Source: DASYXZ01 sp035934315
GTDB lineage: Bacteria; Acidobacteriota; Terriglobia; UBA7540
DNA: 64,000 nucleotides
Assembly (NCBI GenBank): GCA_035934315.1
Contig: DASYXZ010000090.1
Span: 17,793-81,792 of the forward strand
Direction of reading: 5' to 3'
The notes below the pieces were generated by a model. It was given only the letters and a program-made list of their open reading frames with translations. It was not told the DNA's origin and ran no database searches. This document shows positions 8,180 through 17,053 of the stretch, piece after piece. The number at the start of each line of letters is the position of its first letter. The stretch's first letter is position 1. Made by a program: the position numbers and the translations under genes.

Positions 8180-11100
8180 CTAAAAGAAAAACTTCAGCGA
8201 AACCTGCATGATCCTCGGGAAATTGTTCTGGTACGCTCTGATTGTGCCGAAGCCCGACCATTGAGCGCAACTCGGGATAGTTGTGGGTCCGCATATCTTG
8301 TCATGGGTGTTGGTGTCCGGCCCCGGAAAGAGCGGCGTGTTCATCAGGTTAAATGCGTCCCATCGCAACTGAAGCCGCTTCGATTCCGTCAGTTGGAATT
8401 CCTTTTGCATCGTCATGTCGAGGTTCGGGATGTAGGGCTGGCGCAGATAACTCACCCGGTCCGGCTGGTTCCCCTGGCTAAGCAATGGCTGGTTGGTATA
8501 GCAGTTCTGGGGCTGCCCACTGCAGTTATAGACCCACTGCGAAAGGGTTGGCCCGCCGTCAGGCACCATGCTGTGGGTGGAGACGTGCCACCCGCCCGGG
8601 ATGTCTTCTGGAAAGCCGGTTGAATCGGAGAAGATCCAGTTCATCCTCCAGTTATTCACCACCTCTCCCCACACGCCCGAAGCGTTGGAAATGAAACGGG
8701 AGCCCTTCCCGATCGGGAGGTCCCATTCGCCAGCGAAGGTCAAAACGTGTGTGCGGTCGTAGCTCATCAGCTGATAGATTCCGCGGGGGTCCTGCCAGGG
8801 CCAGCCGTTTCTATACTTGGTAAGCTGCATATTCTTCGAATAGGTGTATGCGAGCTGGTAGCTCAATCCGTGGCCGCTCCGCTTGTCCATCTTCACTTGC
8901 AGGGAATCGTACCAACTCTTGCCAAAAGGATCGGTGAAATTGCCGACGGCCCCGGCGCCAAACTGGCTGAGCGCGGGCAGCAAATGTTCCGCGATGACCG
9001 TGGAGCTGTTTCCGATGCCGGTCGAGGTGGGCACGGCGCCGAAAAAGGGGTTGGGGACCTTTGCGTTGAGGTCACCGGCCAGGGTTGAGTTGTAGTTATT
9101 CTGCAGCAAGTCAAAATAACCGGAGTCCAGGGGCAACTGATTGATCCAGGTGTGGAAGCCCTGCGTGCGCAGCGCTCTTGCGTAATTGCCGGCGTACTTC
9201 ACGCTCAGCACGGTGTTGTGGGGAAGTTGGTGCTGAAACCCGAACGACATGATGGTTGAGCGCGGGATCTTGCGTTGCGGAAAATCGAGAGACATGCTAT
9301 TGCCCACATTGGTCAGCAGGCCCGCGCTTGAGTCCGGTGGCTCTTGGGCGCCGAAGGGATAGGGCGTGCCGCTACGGAAAAGGTTGGAGGGGTCCACTGT
9401 GTTAGTGCCGGTAGCGAGGTACGGGGTGTTGATAGTGAAGCCGGTCCTTGTGCCGGCCTCTATGCCGTAAGCAAACACGTAGCCCCAGCCGCCACGAAGC
9501 ACGGTCTTCGAGTTAATCGCGTAAGCGAATCCAATCCTGGGCGCAAGATTACTCCAGTCTATATTGTAGGCATTCCGTGGCTGGCCATTCGTGCCAGCAA
9601 ACAGAATCCCTCCATAAACGGTGCCGGGGTTAATCGCCGGGCCGAAGGTAACGCCGAGGTCGGTCTGAATCGCCTGCGTTGCCGCCTGCCAAGCGGCAAT
9701 GTTCTTCGGGTTGGTGATGTTAGCTTGATAAATGGGATTATTCGTGAGCGGGTTGACGCAGGTCAGGCACATGCCGCGATTGAGGCCATTGAAGCGGTCT
9801 ACCACGCCGCCCAGCACGTCGTACCGCAAGCCGATATTCAGCGTCAGGCGGCGGCTGGCCCTCCAATTGTCCTGGGCGTAAATCGCCCATTCGGGAATGG
9901 TCTCATACAGTGTGTGCTGCCAGTCTACACCGCCGCTGGTAGGATATCCCAGCAGGAGGGAGGCGGCGCCAAAGCCGTCGGTTTTTCCCCTGGCCGTGGG
10001 GTTATTCTGAGTGGGGCCGTCGCCGAAACTGAAAGTTCCGTTGGGATGTCCGACATCGAAAGGATTGGCGAAATTCCATCGGCCCAGCTCGCCTCCAAAC
10101 TCGATGCTGTGCGCCCCATGAATTTTTGTGAAGTCCACATCGAGCACCATGGTCTGGTTCATCTGCGCGGTCAGCCCGTTGCCAATGATGGTTGCCTCGT
10201 TGTCGGCAACACTAACCTCGGGCAGCACATCTCTCGATGCGATGCCAACGTGAGGCATGGTGAGCCCGATTGAGGCGGGAGTGGGCAAGACAGGATTCCC
10301 GTTCGGGAAACGCTGTGAGTAACGCGTAAAGGAAAGCTTGAAGTCGCCCACCATGGTTGGCGAAAAGACATGAGTCAAATCCTGACTGATGACGATGTTC
10401 GTCCGCATGGAATGGATGTCGCCACGCATCGCCGGCCCGACGAAGCCGCTCGAATCGCGCAACTCGTGCCCCTTTTGCCACTCAAACGAGCTGTACATCT
10501 TTGTCCGGTCGCTGAGGCTGTAGTCCACACGGCCCATCGGCTGGTAATAATCGTAGGCGTCCGGGTTCCTCGCAATGTAGTTGTTGGTGAGCGAGTTGAT
10601 GTTGGTATTGGGCAACGGGTAGTAATTCAGGATCACGGCACCCGTGGCATTAATGCCGGGAATCGTGACGCCGTTCACGACTTGGGTGGTCGCCGGAATG
10701 CTGTCATTCGGGAACGGTTGGCGCGAGTAGTTATTGTTCTTGCAGTTTCCGACGGTACCCCCTGGGGAGTTGCAGACTGTGGTGAGGGGGTTGTAAATGG
10801 TGAATCCGGTTTTCGTAAAATCAACGCCTTGGCCGGACTGCGGGTGCAAATAGGCCGGCGGCACGGTGGTGAGCACGGTGAAGGGGATATGTTCCCAATA
10901 GCCCTCGAAGCTGCCGAAGAAGAAGAGCTTATCGTGTTTGATCGGCCCGCCCAACGTCCCGCCATACTGGTGCTGGATCTTGTTCGCTGTCGGGAGACCA
11001 GCGATGTTGCTCTCAAAGTCGTTGGCGTTCAGCGCCCCGTTTTCGAGGTATTCGAAAATGTCGCCGTGATAGCGGTTATTCCCGGACTTGGTGACGATGT

Positions 11101-11866
11101 TCATGGACCCGCCAGCCGAGTGGCCGTACTTGGCGTCATAAGTGTTCGACTGGACGTTCACTTCTTGAATGGCGTCAACGCTCGGGGCCGTCTCCCAGCT
11201 GCCTTCTTCCCCGAAACCACCCATCATCGAGATGTTCGTGCCATTCAGCGTGAAGCTGTTGTAGCCCTGCACGCCGCCGCCTATCGAATAATTGTTCGAT
11301 ACGTCCCAGCCCCGCGTTCCTGAGTATCCGGAGGCTCCGAATTGCTGCTGGATAAACTGCGATCCGGGTGTTGTCCCGAGCAGCATATAGATTTGGCGTC
11401 CGTTGAGCGGGATGTTTTCGATTTCGCGTCCAGTCAGAACGTTTGCACTGGAGCCGCTGGCCGTGTTGATCTGCGTCGGGGCGGCGGTGACCGTGACTTC
11501 CTGGGACACGGCGCCAACTTGAAGTTGAAAATTTAATCCATAGCTCTGAGAGGCCTGCAACAAAACCTTCTCCTGCACGCGAGTCTTGAATCCCGTGGCC
11601 TTGACCGTCACGGTGTAAAGGCCCGGAAGCACATAAGGAATAAAATAGACGCCCGAACTGTCTGTCTTTCCCGTATAAGTCTGGTGGGTGTCGTTCATGA
11701 CGGCTGTAATCGTCGCGTCGGGAACGACAGCGCCCGAAGGGTCGGTGACCTGCCCGGTCAGCGCAGAACGAAACTCCTGCGCGCCAGCGATTGAGGTAAA
11801 CAGAAAAAAGCAGGCAAATCCAGCCCCGACAACGCGGAGCACTCTTGGCAGAGTCCGATTTCTCAT
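8180..11866 (-). CDS. TonB-dependent receptor with carboxypeptidase-regulatory-like domain
   Basis: 1228 residues from the ATG at 11866, preceded by AAGGAG; the 18 codons before it in the open frame are not used. Signal peptide MRNRTLPRVLRVVGAGFACF ending near GAQE; carboxypeptidase-regulatory-like domain about 32-115 (TGQVTDPSGAVVPDATI); plug with NIPLNGRQIY and YDAKYGHSAGGSMNIVTKSG; then a long beta-barrel ending in SLKFFF, the C-terminal aromatic signature of outer-membrane barrels. It is a large-ligand importer needing TonB; substrate unknown. Transcribed from the promoter at 11946-12003 with the recurrent palindrome half-sites. Closest relative in the window is the truncated gene at 1-925, with the same leader. 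Confidence 0.92.
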   Translation of the reverse strand: MRNRTLPRVLRVVGAGFACFFLFTSIAGAQEFRSALTGQVTDPSGAVVPDATITAVMNDTHQTYTGKTDSSGVYFIPYVLPGLYTVTVKATGFKTRVQEKVLLQASQSYGLNFQLQVGAVSQEVTVTAAPTQINTASGSSANVLTGREIENIPLNGRQIYMLLGTTPGSQFIQQQFGASGYSGTRGWDVSNNYSIGGGVQGYNSFTLNGTNISMMGGFGEEGSWETAPSVDAIQEVNVQSNTYDAKYGHSAGGSMNIVTKSGNNRYHGDIFEYLENGALNANDFESNIAGLPTANKIQHQYGGTLGGPIKHDKLFFFGSFEGYWEHIPFTVLTTVPPAYLHPQSGQGVDFTKTGFTIYNPLTTVCNSPGGTVGNCKNNNYSRQPFPNDSIPATTQVVNGVTIPGINATGAVILNYYPLPNTNINSLTNNYIARNPDAYDYYQPMGRVDYSLSDRTKMYSSFEWQKGHELRDSSGFVGPAMRGDIHSMRTNIVISQDLTHVFSPTMVGDFKLSFTRYSQRFPNGNPVLPTPASIGLTMPHVGIASRDVLPEVSVADNEATIIGNGLTAQMNQTMVLDVDFTKIHGAHSIEFGGELGRWNFANPFDVGHPNGTFSFGDGPTQNNPTARGKTDGFGAASLLLGYPTSGGVDWQHTLYETIPEWAIYAQDNWRASRRLTLNIGLRYDVLGGVVDRFNGLNRGMCLTCVNPLTNNPIYQANITNPKNIAAWQAATQAIQTDLGVTFGPAINPGTVYGGILFAGTNGQPRNAYNIDWSNLAPRIGFAYAINSKTVLRGGWGYVFAYGIEAGTRTGFTINTPYLATGTNTVDPSNLFRSGTPYPFGAQEPPDSSAGLLTNVGNSMSLDFPQRKIPRSTIMSFGFQHQLPHNTVLSVKYAGNYARALRTQGFHTWINQLPLDSGYFDLLQNNYNSTLAGDLNAKVPNPFFGAVPTSTGIGNSSTVIAEHLLPALSQFGAGAVGNFTDPFGKSWYDSLQVKMDKRSGHGLSYQLAYTYSKNMQLTKYRNGWPWQDPRGIYQLMSYDRTHVLTFAGEWDLPIGKGSRFISNASGVWGEVVNNWRMNWIFSDSTGFPEDIPGGWHVSTHSMVPDGGPTLSQWVYNCSGQPQNCYTNQPLLSQGNQPDRVSYLRQPYIPNLDMTMQKEFQLTESKRLQLRWDAFNLMNTPLFPGPDTNTHDKICGPTTIPSCAQWSGFGTIRAYQNNFPRIMQVSLKFFF

Positions 11867-11945
11867 TTGGATTCTCCTTATCCGATAGAAATGACCTCGA
11901 GGCCCGCGACGCAAACGCACCTACACTCCAACATTCAATGCGGCG

Positions 11946-12003
11946 ATTATAGGTGTCGAAATGGGCGTGTCAAGTGAAATTTGATATCTGAAATTCTTGA
12001 TAT
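11946..12003 (-). promoter_or_regulatory. Consensus sigma-70 promoter with TGATAT sites, upstream of the receptor
   Basis: On the minus strand TTGACA (plus 11968-11973), 16 bases, TATAAT (11946-11951): a full consensus promoter ending about 80 bases before the ATG at 11866. Two TGATAT half-sites in direct orientation lie just upstream of the -35 (plus 11982-11987 and 11998-12003). The rest of the gap to 12176 (12004-12175) holds nothing recognisable. Confidence 0.65.
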
Positions 12004-12175
12004 AGAGGGTAACTGGACGCCGGCGTCATCGTGAAGGAGCGACAGAACTGAACCACCTCGTCAGCGTCCGAAGCTGGGCTGATCTGCGAACTTTGCCGAC
12101 GAGGCTCACGGAGCTTTCGGTGATCCTGCTTGTGCCGGCGGCGAGCAAAAACCTCATCGACGGACGGTTCCTCTC

Positions 12176-13333
12176 TTACTGTTCGACCCTGAGCATGACC
12201 ACGCCATGTCTTGGCACGCTCGTCGTGAAGTTTCCTTTAAAAGTATCCAGGTCTTTATGAGCCCAAAGATCGCGCACCTTCGCAGGACGCGTGATGCCGA
12301 TGTCTTTGAAGTTTAGCGTCATGGTCATTTCATGTTCGTCACGGTTGAACAGCCCCACTGCCTTGCTGCCATCCGCAAGAGGTTTCATCCAGATTTCGAG
12401 CGGGCCCTCCTCCCACACCCGATGCCCCTGGATTCCTGCCGGGTCCTGGTTGACCGCAATCACTTCCCGATTGGTCAGGATCGCCAGCGTTTCCGGAGTC
12501 ATGCTTGTCAGATCGTTACTGGCAAATAGAGGAGCAGCCAGCAGACTCCATAGGCTCATCTGGGTACGGTATTCTTCACTCGGCATCCCCCCGTTTCCGA
12601 CCTCCAGCATATCGGGATCATTCCAGTGGCCGGGTCTGGCATATTTTTCAAGCCCATTCTGCTCAAAGCCGATGTTGGACATGCTGAGATAATTATTCTG
12701 AATATCGCCCGTGGTCCTCCACATACTGGCCCCCACCGAAGGTCCCCACTTCCAAACGTCCTGCATACCGTATTCGCAGAGGCTGAAGAGAATTGGTCGG
12801 CCCGTGCGCAGCAGAGCCTGATGGAATTTTTCATACGCTGCCCGCATCTGGTCCGGTTTATAAACCATGCTCCCGCTGCACCAGTCGTATTTGACGAAAT
12901 CAATTCCCCAGCGCGCAAAGGTCTCCGCATCCTGCTGCTCGTGCCCGTAACTTGCTTCCCGGCCGGAACAGGTGACAGGCCCTGGGCTCGTATGAATCCC
13001 GACTTTCAAGCCCAAACTGTGAATGTAGTCGCACAGCGCTTTCATGTCCGGGAACTTCAGAATGTTCGGTTCAAACAAACCCTGAGCATCGTGGTAACCT
13101 TCCCACCCGCCATCGATGACCGCGTACTCGTACCCCGCAGCCTTTAAGCCGGTGTCCACAAGCGCCTCGGCCTGCGCCCGGACGATCGCGTCATTGATGT
13201 TGAGATGAAAGTGATTCCAGGTATTCCAGCCCATTGGCGGAGTGCGCGCCAACTCAGACGGTTGCGCGAGGCCTGTCATCGCCACAAAAGAAAATAGAAC
13301 CAGCATCAGTAATCGGAAAAGTTTGCGTAGCAT
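12176..13333 (-). CDS. Alpha-galactosidase, GH27
   Basis: 385 residues with a signal peptide (MLRKLFRLLMLVLFSFVAMTGLAQ), so exported. GH27 hallmarks: TPPMGWNTWNHF at the start of the barrel, YAVIDGGW, FVKYDWC with the nucleophile Asp (about residue 153), SMWRTTGDI with the acid/base Asp (about 208) and WNDPDMLEVGN. A short C-terminal beta domain follows. GH27 removes terminal alpha-galactosyl (less often other alpha-) residues. It lies beside a sulfatase and GH2 beta-galactosidase material, suggesting a galactose-containing, possibly sulfated glycan. No operator palindrome was seen upstream. Confidence 0.9.
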   Translation of the reverse strand: MLRKLFRLLMLVLFSFVAMTGLAQPSELARTPPMGWNTWNHFHLNINDAIVRAQAEALVDTGLKAAGYEYAVIDGGWEGYHDAQGLFEPNILKFPDMKALCDYIHSLGLKVGIHTSPGPVTCSGREASYGHEQQDAETFARWGIDFVKYDWCSGSMVYKPDQMRAAYEKFHQALLRTGRPILFSLCEYGMQDVWKWGPSVGASMWRTTGDIQNNYLSMSNIGFEQNGLEKYARPGHWNDPDMLEVGNGGMPSEEYRTQMSLWSLLAAPLFASNDLTSMTPETLAILTNREVIAVNQDPAGIQGHRVWEEGPLEIWMKPLADGSKAVGLFNRDEHEMTMTLNFKDIGITRPAKVRDLWAHKDLDTFKGNFTTSVPRHGVVMLRVEQ

Positions 13334-13384
13334 TGGGGGCCTCTTTCAAAATTTTGAATTCAGAATCCACCACTATCGTTTCTG

Positions 13385-13660
13385 CTAGGGTCTGGTCTGG
13401 CTTTCCGGCCCGACTCCAATCCGGTGAACAACGATGTGGGCTGGCCTAAGTCCGCGGGCGCGCGCAATAATTTTAATAGTGCCGGGATGATCCGTTGACC
13501 TTACCAGGACCATGCACAGACCTCTAAAGTCTTGACGTTGGCTGGTAACATTCGCCTCATGACTTGCGGGATTGCCGTTGGACATGCCGGCCAGTGTCCC
13601 AAGCCCGGAAACCGAGAACTGTATCAGAATGGCGGCATCTGGCACAACACGCACATTGGC
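13385..13660 (-). pseudogene. Remnant of a GH2 beta-galactosidase C-terminus
   Basis: An 89-residue open stretch (VVPDAAILIQFSVSGLG ... RSTDHPGTIKIIARARGLRPA) matches the last Ig-like domain of the intact GH2 enzyme at 18467-21181 almost residue for residue. The DNA is visibly similar over about 270 bases (compare 18500-18775). The rest of the gene is gone. It fills the gap between the GH27 gene and the sulfatase; about 120 bases at 13661-13781 remain as sulfatase upstream DNA. Probably the tail of a former second GH2 copy removed by deletion. Confidence 0.8.
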
Positions 13661-13781
13661 GTCGGCGGTTGGTTGAAAGCTGGGCGGTGTTTTGATACCC
13701 TTGCTTTAACCTCTGACGGGACGATCTCCCGGTCCCATTCCGAGGCATACAGACTTTTCGATAATTCATAAAGGGCATCTG

Positions 13782-15296
13782 ATGAAGAATGAAAACGATA
13801 AAAGATCACGCAGGGAATTTCTCAAGACAGGAGCGGAGGTCGTGGGGGCCGCGGCCTTGGGAGCCGGCCCGCTTCCGCTACTTGGCGGGACTCCTCTCGA
13901 TCCGCCCAGGCCGAATTTCATTTTCGTGACCACCGACGGTCATCGGCCGGTCGCCCTGAGTCTGAACGGCAATGAAATTGTCAAGACTCCCAATTTTGAC
14001 CGCATCGGGCGCGAAGGGATTCAATTCCGCAATTCATTCGTCGTCAACGCTCTTTGCCTCCCATCGCGCGCCACCGCCCTCACCGGCCTTTACTCCCACA
14101 ATACTGGATGCGTGGATAACAAAAACCGCGCGATTCCCCAGGATGTTCCGCTCTTCACCGACCTCCTGCGCACTGCCGGCTATGAATTGGGGTTATTTGG
14201 GAAAGCGCATGTCAGGGGACTTGGAGAACGGTACTGGGACTACTATTTTGGTTTTCCCGGCGCGGCCACCGACTATTTCTGGCCGGTAATCCAAGAAGGT
14301 TCCCAGGGCAAGCTCGAAAAACCCAAGGTCCACGAAGGGTATGTGGACGATGTGGTCACCGATCGCGCGGTCGAGTGGCTCAAGCAAAAGCGGGACAAGC
14401 CCTTCTGCCTCATCCTGTGGATTCAGTCACCTCACGCTCCTTTTTTCCGAGCCCGACGATATCTCGATTTGTATAACGGCGTGACGATTCCGAAGCCCAA
14501 CACTTTCGACGACGACCTCAAAGGATATCCTGGCAAGCCGCGGGCCTTTGCCGATGCGGATGACAGCATCGGCACTTATGTCAAGCACTCTCAGACCAAG
14601 GGCAACTGCGCGCGGTCACTTGAGGAACTCACCAAGGATTATTACGCCGGCATCGTGGGAGCGGACGACAACTTCGGCAAGATTTTTCAGGCGCTCAGCG
14701 ACCTCGGGCAGCTTGATGACACGGCGATCTTGTTCTCCTCGGACCACGGCTTCTTCCTCGGCGAATGGCGAAAATACGACAAGCGCTTCATGCACGAGCC
14801 GTCCATTCGCGCCCCCATGTTGATCCGCTATCCCAGGATGATCCGCGCCGGGTCGGTCGCGGACCCGATGGTTCTGAATCTTGATATCGCTCCAACCTTC
14901 CTCGATCTGGCGGGGGTCAAAGTGCCCGAGTGGATGCAGGGTCGGAGCATGGTGCCGTTTCTGAAAGGCGAAGTGCCGGAAAACTGGCGCAAGGACTGGC
15001 TCTACGAATATTACGAATACCCCGGCCCGCACAATGTGCGCAAGAACCGCGGCGTCCGGACGGAGCGGTACAAGCTCATTCACTATTACGAAGCGCCGGA
15101 GGAGTTCGAACTGTACGACCTGCAAGAAGATCCCGGCGAACTCCAGAATCTCTACGGGGACCCGCGCTACTCGGCGCTTGCCCGGCAGCTTCGCCAGAGG
15201 ATCGACGAACTGCGGAAAGAAACCGGCGACCATTACATCTACGAGGAGCCGTCGCCGGTCGAAAGGCCCGGCTCGGCGCGCGGGCCGCAGTCATGA
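13782..15296 (+). CDS. Tat-exported sulfatase (type I, Cys-type)
   Basis: 504 residues. The N-terminus RSRREFLKTGAEVVGAAALGAG is a twin-arginine signal. Sulfatase features: FIFVTTDGHRP (metal Asp, about residue 52), the formylglycine motif CLPSRATALTG with the modified Cys at about 93, SDHGFFLGEWRKYDKR, and a typical C-terminal subdomain. It hydrolyses a sulfate ester; the S1 family covers many carbohydrate sulfates and the substrate is not readable. Since the modified residue is Cys in CxPSR, either a formylglycine-generating enzyme or an anaerobic maturase could activate it; such a maturase is encoded at 17054-18439. Confidence 0.9.
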   Translation: MKNENDKRSRREFLKTGAEVVGAAALGAGPLPLLGGTPLDPPRPNFIFVTTDGHRPVALSLNGNEIVKTPNFDRIGREGIQFRNSFVVNALCLPSRATALTGLYSHNTGCVDNKNRAIPQDVPLFTDLLRTAGYELGLFGKAHVRGLGERYWDYYFGFPGAATDYFWPVIQEGSQGKLEKPKVHEGYVDDVVTDRAVEWLKQKRDKPFCLILWIQSPHAPFFRARRYLDLYNGVTIPKPNTFDDDLKGYPGKPRAFADADDSIGTYVKHSQTKGNCARSLEELTKDYYAGIVGADDNFGKIFQALSDLGQLDDTAILFSSDHGFFLGEWRKYDKRFMHEPSIRAPMLIRYPRMIRAGSVADPMVLNLDIAPTFLDLAGVKVPEWMQGRSMVPFLKGEVPENWRKDWLYEYYEYPGPHNVRKNRGVRTERYKLIHYYEAPEEFELYDLQEDPGELQNLYGDPRYSALARQLRQRIDELRKETGDHYIYEEPSPVERPGSARGPQS

Positions 15297-15462
15297 CAAA
15301 AAGGAAGGGGCCGCGGCCATGGACTCCTGCGCGCCGCTTGAGCGTATAATTCCCAAAGACGATTCTTGAACTGGTTTTGTTCGTGAATTTAAAAGGAACA
15401 GAGTATTACGCACCAGGCCGGGAATCTCGCGGTTGCGATCCTTGCCGATGGGGAGGTGAATG

Positions 15463-16905
15463 ATGAAGGCTTTGGTCACGGCGCTTGCAGCACTGCTGGG
15501 TCTCGCGGGTGGGGCGCTCACGGTTGCGGGGTTGGGCGCGGTGCCGCCGCAGGTCGCAACAGCCCACGCGCCCGCGGGCATCGAGAAGGTGAAGCACATC
15601 ATCTGGATCATTCAGGAGAACCATTCTTTCGACAATTATTTCGGCACATATCCTGGCGCGGACGGCCTTCCGCCCGGCACGTGCGCGCCCGTGCTGCCCG
15701 GATCGGCTCGTTGCATCGCTCCCTTTCACATGCTTGCGGCCATGCCGCCCTGTGACTTGGCGCACCGCTGGGTGATCGCCCACGCCGCCTATGACCACGG
15801 TGCCATGGACGGCTTCGTCTGGGCGGAAGGCACGCCTTACACGATGGGCTACTACGATGAACGCGACATCCCCAATTACTGGAACTATGCCCGCCACTTC
15901 ACTTTATGCGATCGCTTCTTCTCCTCGCTGATGGGCGCCAGCCTGCCGAATCATCTTTACACGGTGGCGGCCCAGTCGGGAGGCGTCATCAACAATATTT
16001 TTTCCGTCAAGGAAATCGAGGACACGCTCGACACGCCCGGCGGTTACAGTTTTGCCACCATGGTGAACCTGTTCACCCAAGCGAACGTTTCCTGGAAGTA
16101 TTACGTGGAGACGCAGCCTGTGAATCCGACGGAAAATAAACGCGACTTCCTCGCCCATCCCGACCCCAAGCACTATTCGCTTTGGAATCCTCTGCCCGGT
16201 TTCAAGGCTATCCGAGAAAACCCGGCAGACATGGCGCACATGGTTTCGCTGAACGAGTATTTCCAGGACCTCGACCACGGATCGCTGCCCGAGGTCGCCT
16301 GGATCGTGCCCATGGGCCGCGACAGCGAGCACCCGCCGGCGCCGCCCTGGGCGGGCATGTGGTACGTCACACGTCTGTTGAATGCACTGATGCAGAGCCC
16401 ATACTGGAAAGACAGCGTCGTCTTTCTTACTTGGGACGACTATGGCGGCTTCTATGACCACATCGCGCCGCCGCTCGTGGACGCTTATGGCTACGGCCCG
16501 CGCGTGCCGACCCTGGTGATTTCACCTTTTGCCAAGTCCGGCTACATTTCGCACCATACCTACGACTTCACCTCCATGCTCAAGTTCATCGAAGCGCGCT
16601 TCGGCCTCGGGCACCTGACCGCGCGCGATGACCGCGCCGACGGCATGCTTGATTCTCTCGATTTCACTCAGTCGCCCGACCCGCCCTTGGTCATCCCCAT
16701 TCCCGCCAATCTGCCGGAAGCGCCCGGCTGGGGCGGCGCCGGCGGATGCGTCTATCCGCCCTCCGTCCACATTCCGGAATCTGCCCCTGATATTGGAACT
16801 TATCTGCGCCGCTATCCGCCACCCATGGGACAGCTTCCGCCGCGGCCCACCGCTGCTGCACCCGAGAAGCCAGGCGCCGCGGCGAAGCCGGGAAAAAGCA
16901 AGTAG
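15463..16905 (+). CDS. Phospholipase C / acid phosphatase-type phosphoesterase, secreted
   Basis: 480 residues with a signal peptide (MKALVTALAALLGLAGG to about ATAHA). The phosphoesterase (AcpA/PlcN superfamily) signature HIIWIIQENHSFDNYFGTYP is at about residues 45-64, with SLMGASLPNHLY, FLTWDDYGGFYDHI and TLVISPFAKSGYISHHTYDF further on, all metal- or phosphate-site blocks of the family. It probably releases phosphate from a periplasmic phosphoester. The start is the second ATG of ATGATG, best spaced from GGAGG. It sits between sulfatase and sulfatase maturase, but there is no obvious functional link to either. Confidence 0.85.
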   Translation: MKALVTALAALLGLAGGALTVAGLGAVPPQVATAHAPAGIEKVKHIIWIIQENHSFDNYFGTYPGADGLPPGTCAPVLPGSARCIAPFHMLAAMPPCDLAHRWVIAHAAYDHGAMDGFVWAEGTPYTMGYYDERDIPNYWNYARHFTLCDRFFSSLMGASLPNHLYTVAAQSGGVINNIFSVKEIEDTLDTPGGYSFATMVNLFTQANVSWKYYVETQPVNPTENKRDFLAHPDPKHYSLWNPLPGFKAIRENPADMAHMVSLNEYFQDLDHGSLPEVAWIVPMGRDSEHPPAPPWAGMWYVTRLLNALMQSPYWKDSVVFLTWDDYGGFYDHIAPPLVDAYGYGPRVPTLVISPFAKSGYISHHTYDFTSMLKFIEARFGLGHLTARDDRADGMLDSLDFTQSPDPPLVIPIPANLPEAPGWGGAGGCVYPPSVHIPESAPDIGTYLRRYPPPMGQLPPRPTAAAPEKPGAAAKPGKSK

Positions 16906-17053
16906 CGCCGACCTCCGTCTTTGAGATCTGCGGCTCTCTTTTTCACGATGCCGAACGGCAGGCGGCGCTCAAATTCTCGTTTTCGGATCCGCAGGTATAT
17001 TGATCCGGTCAATGGTCAATCCACAGCGGCGTTGTTGTTTTGTCGCACTGACG

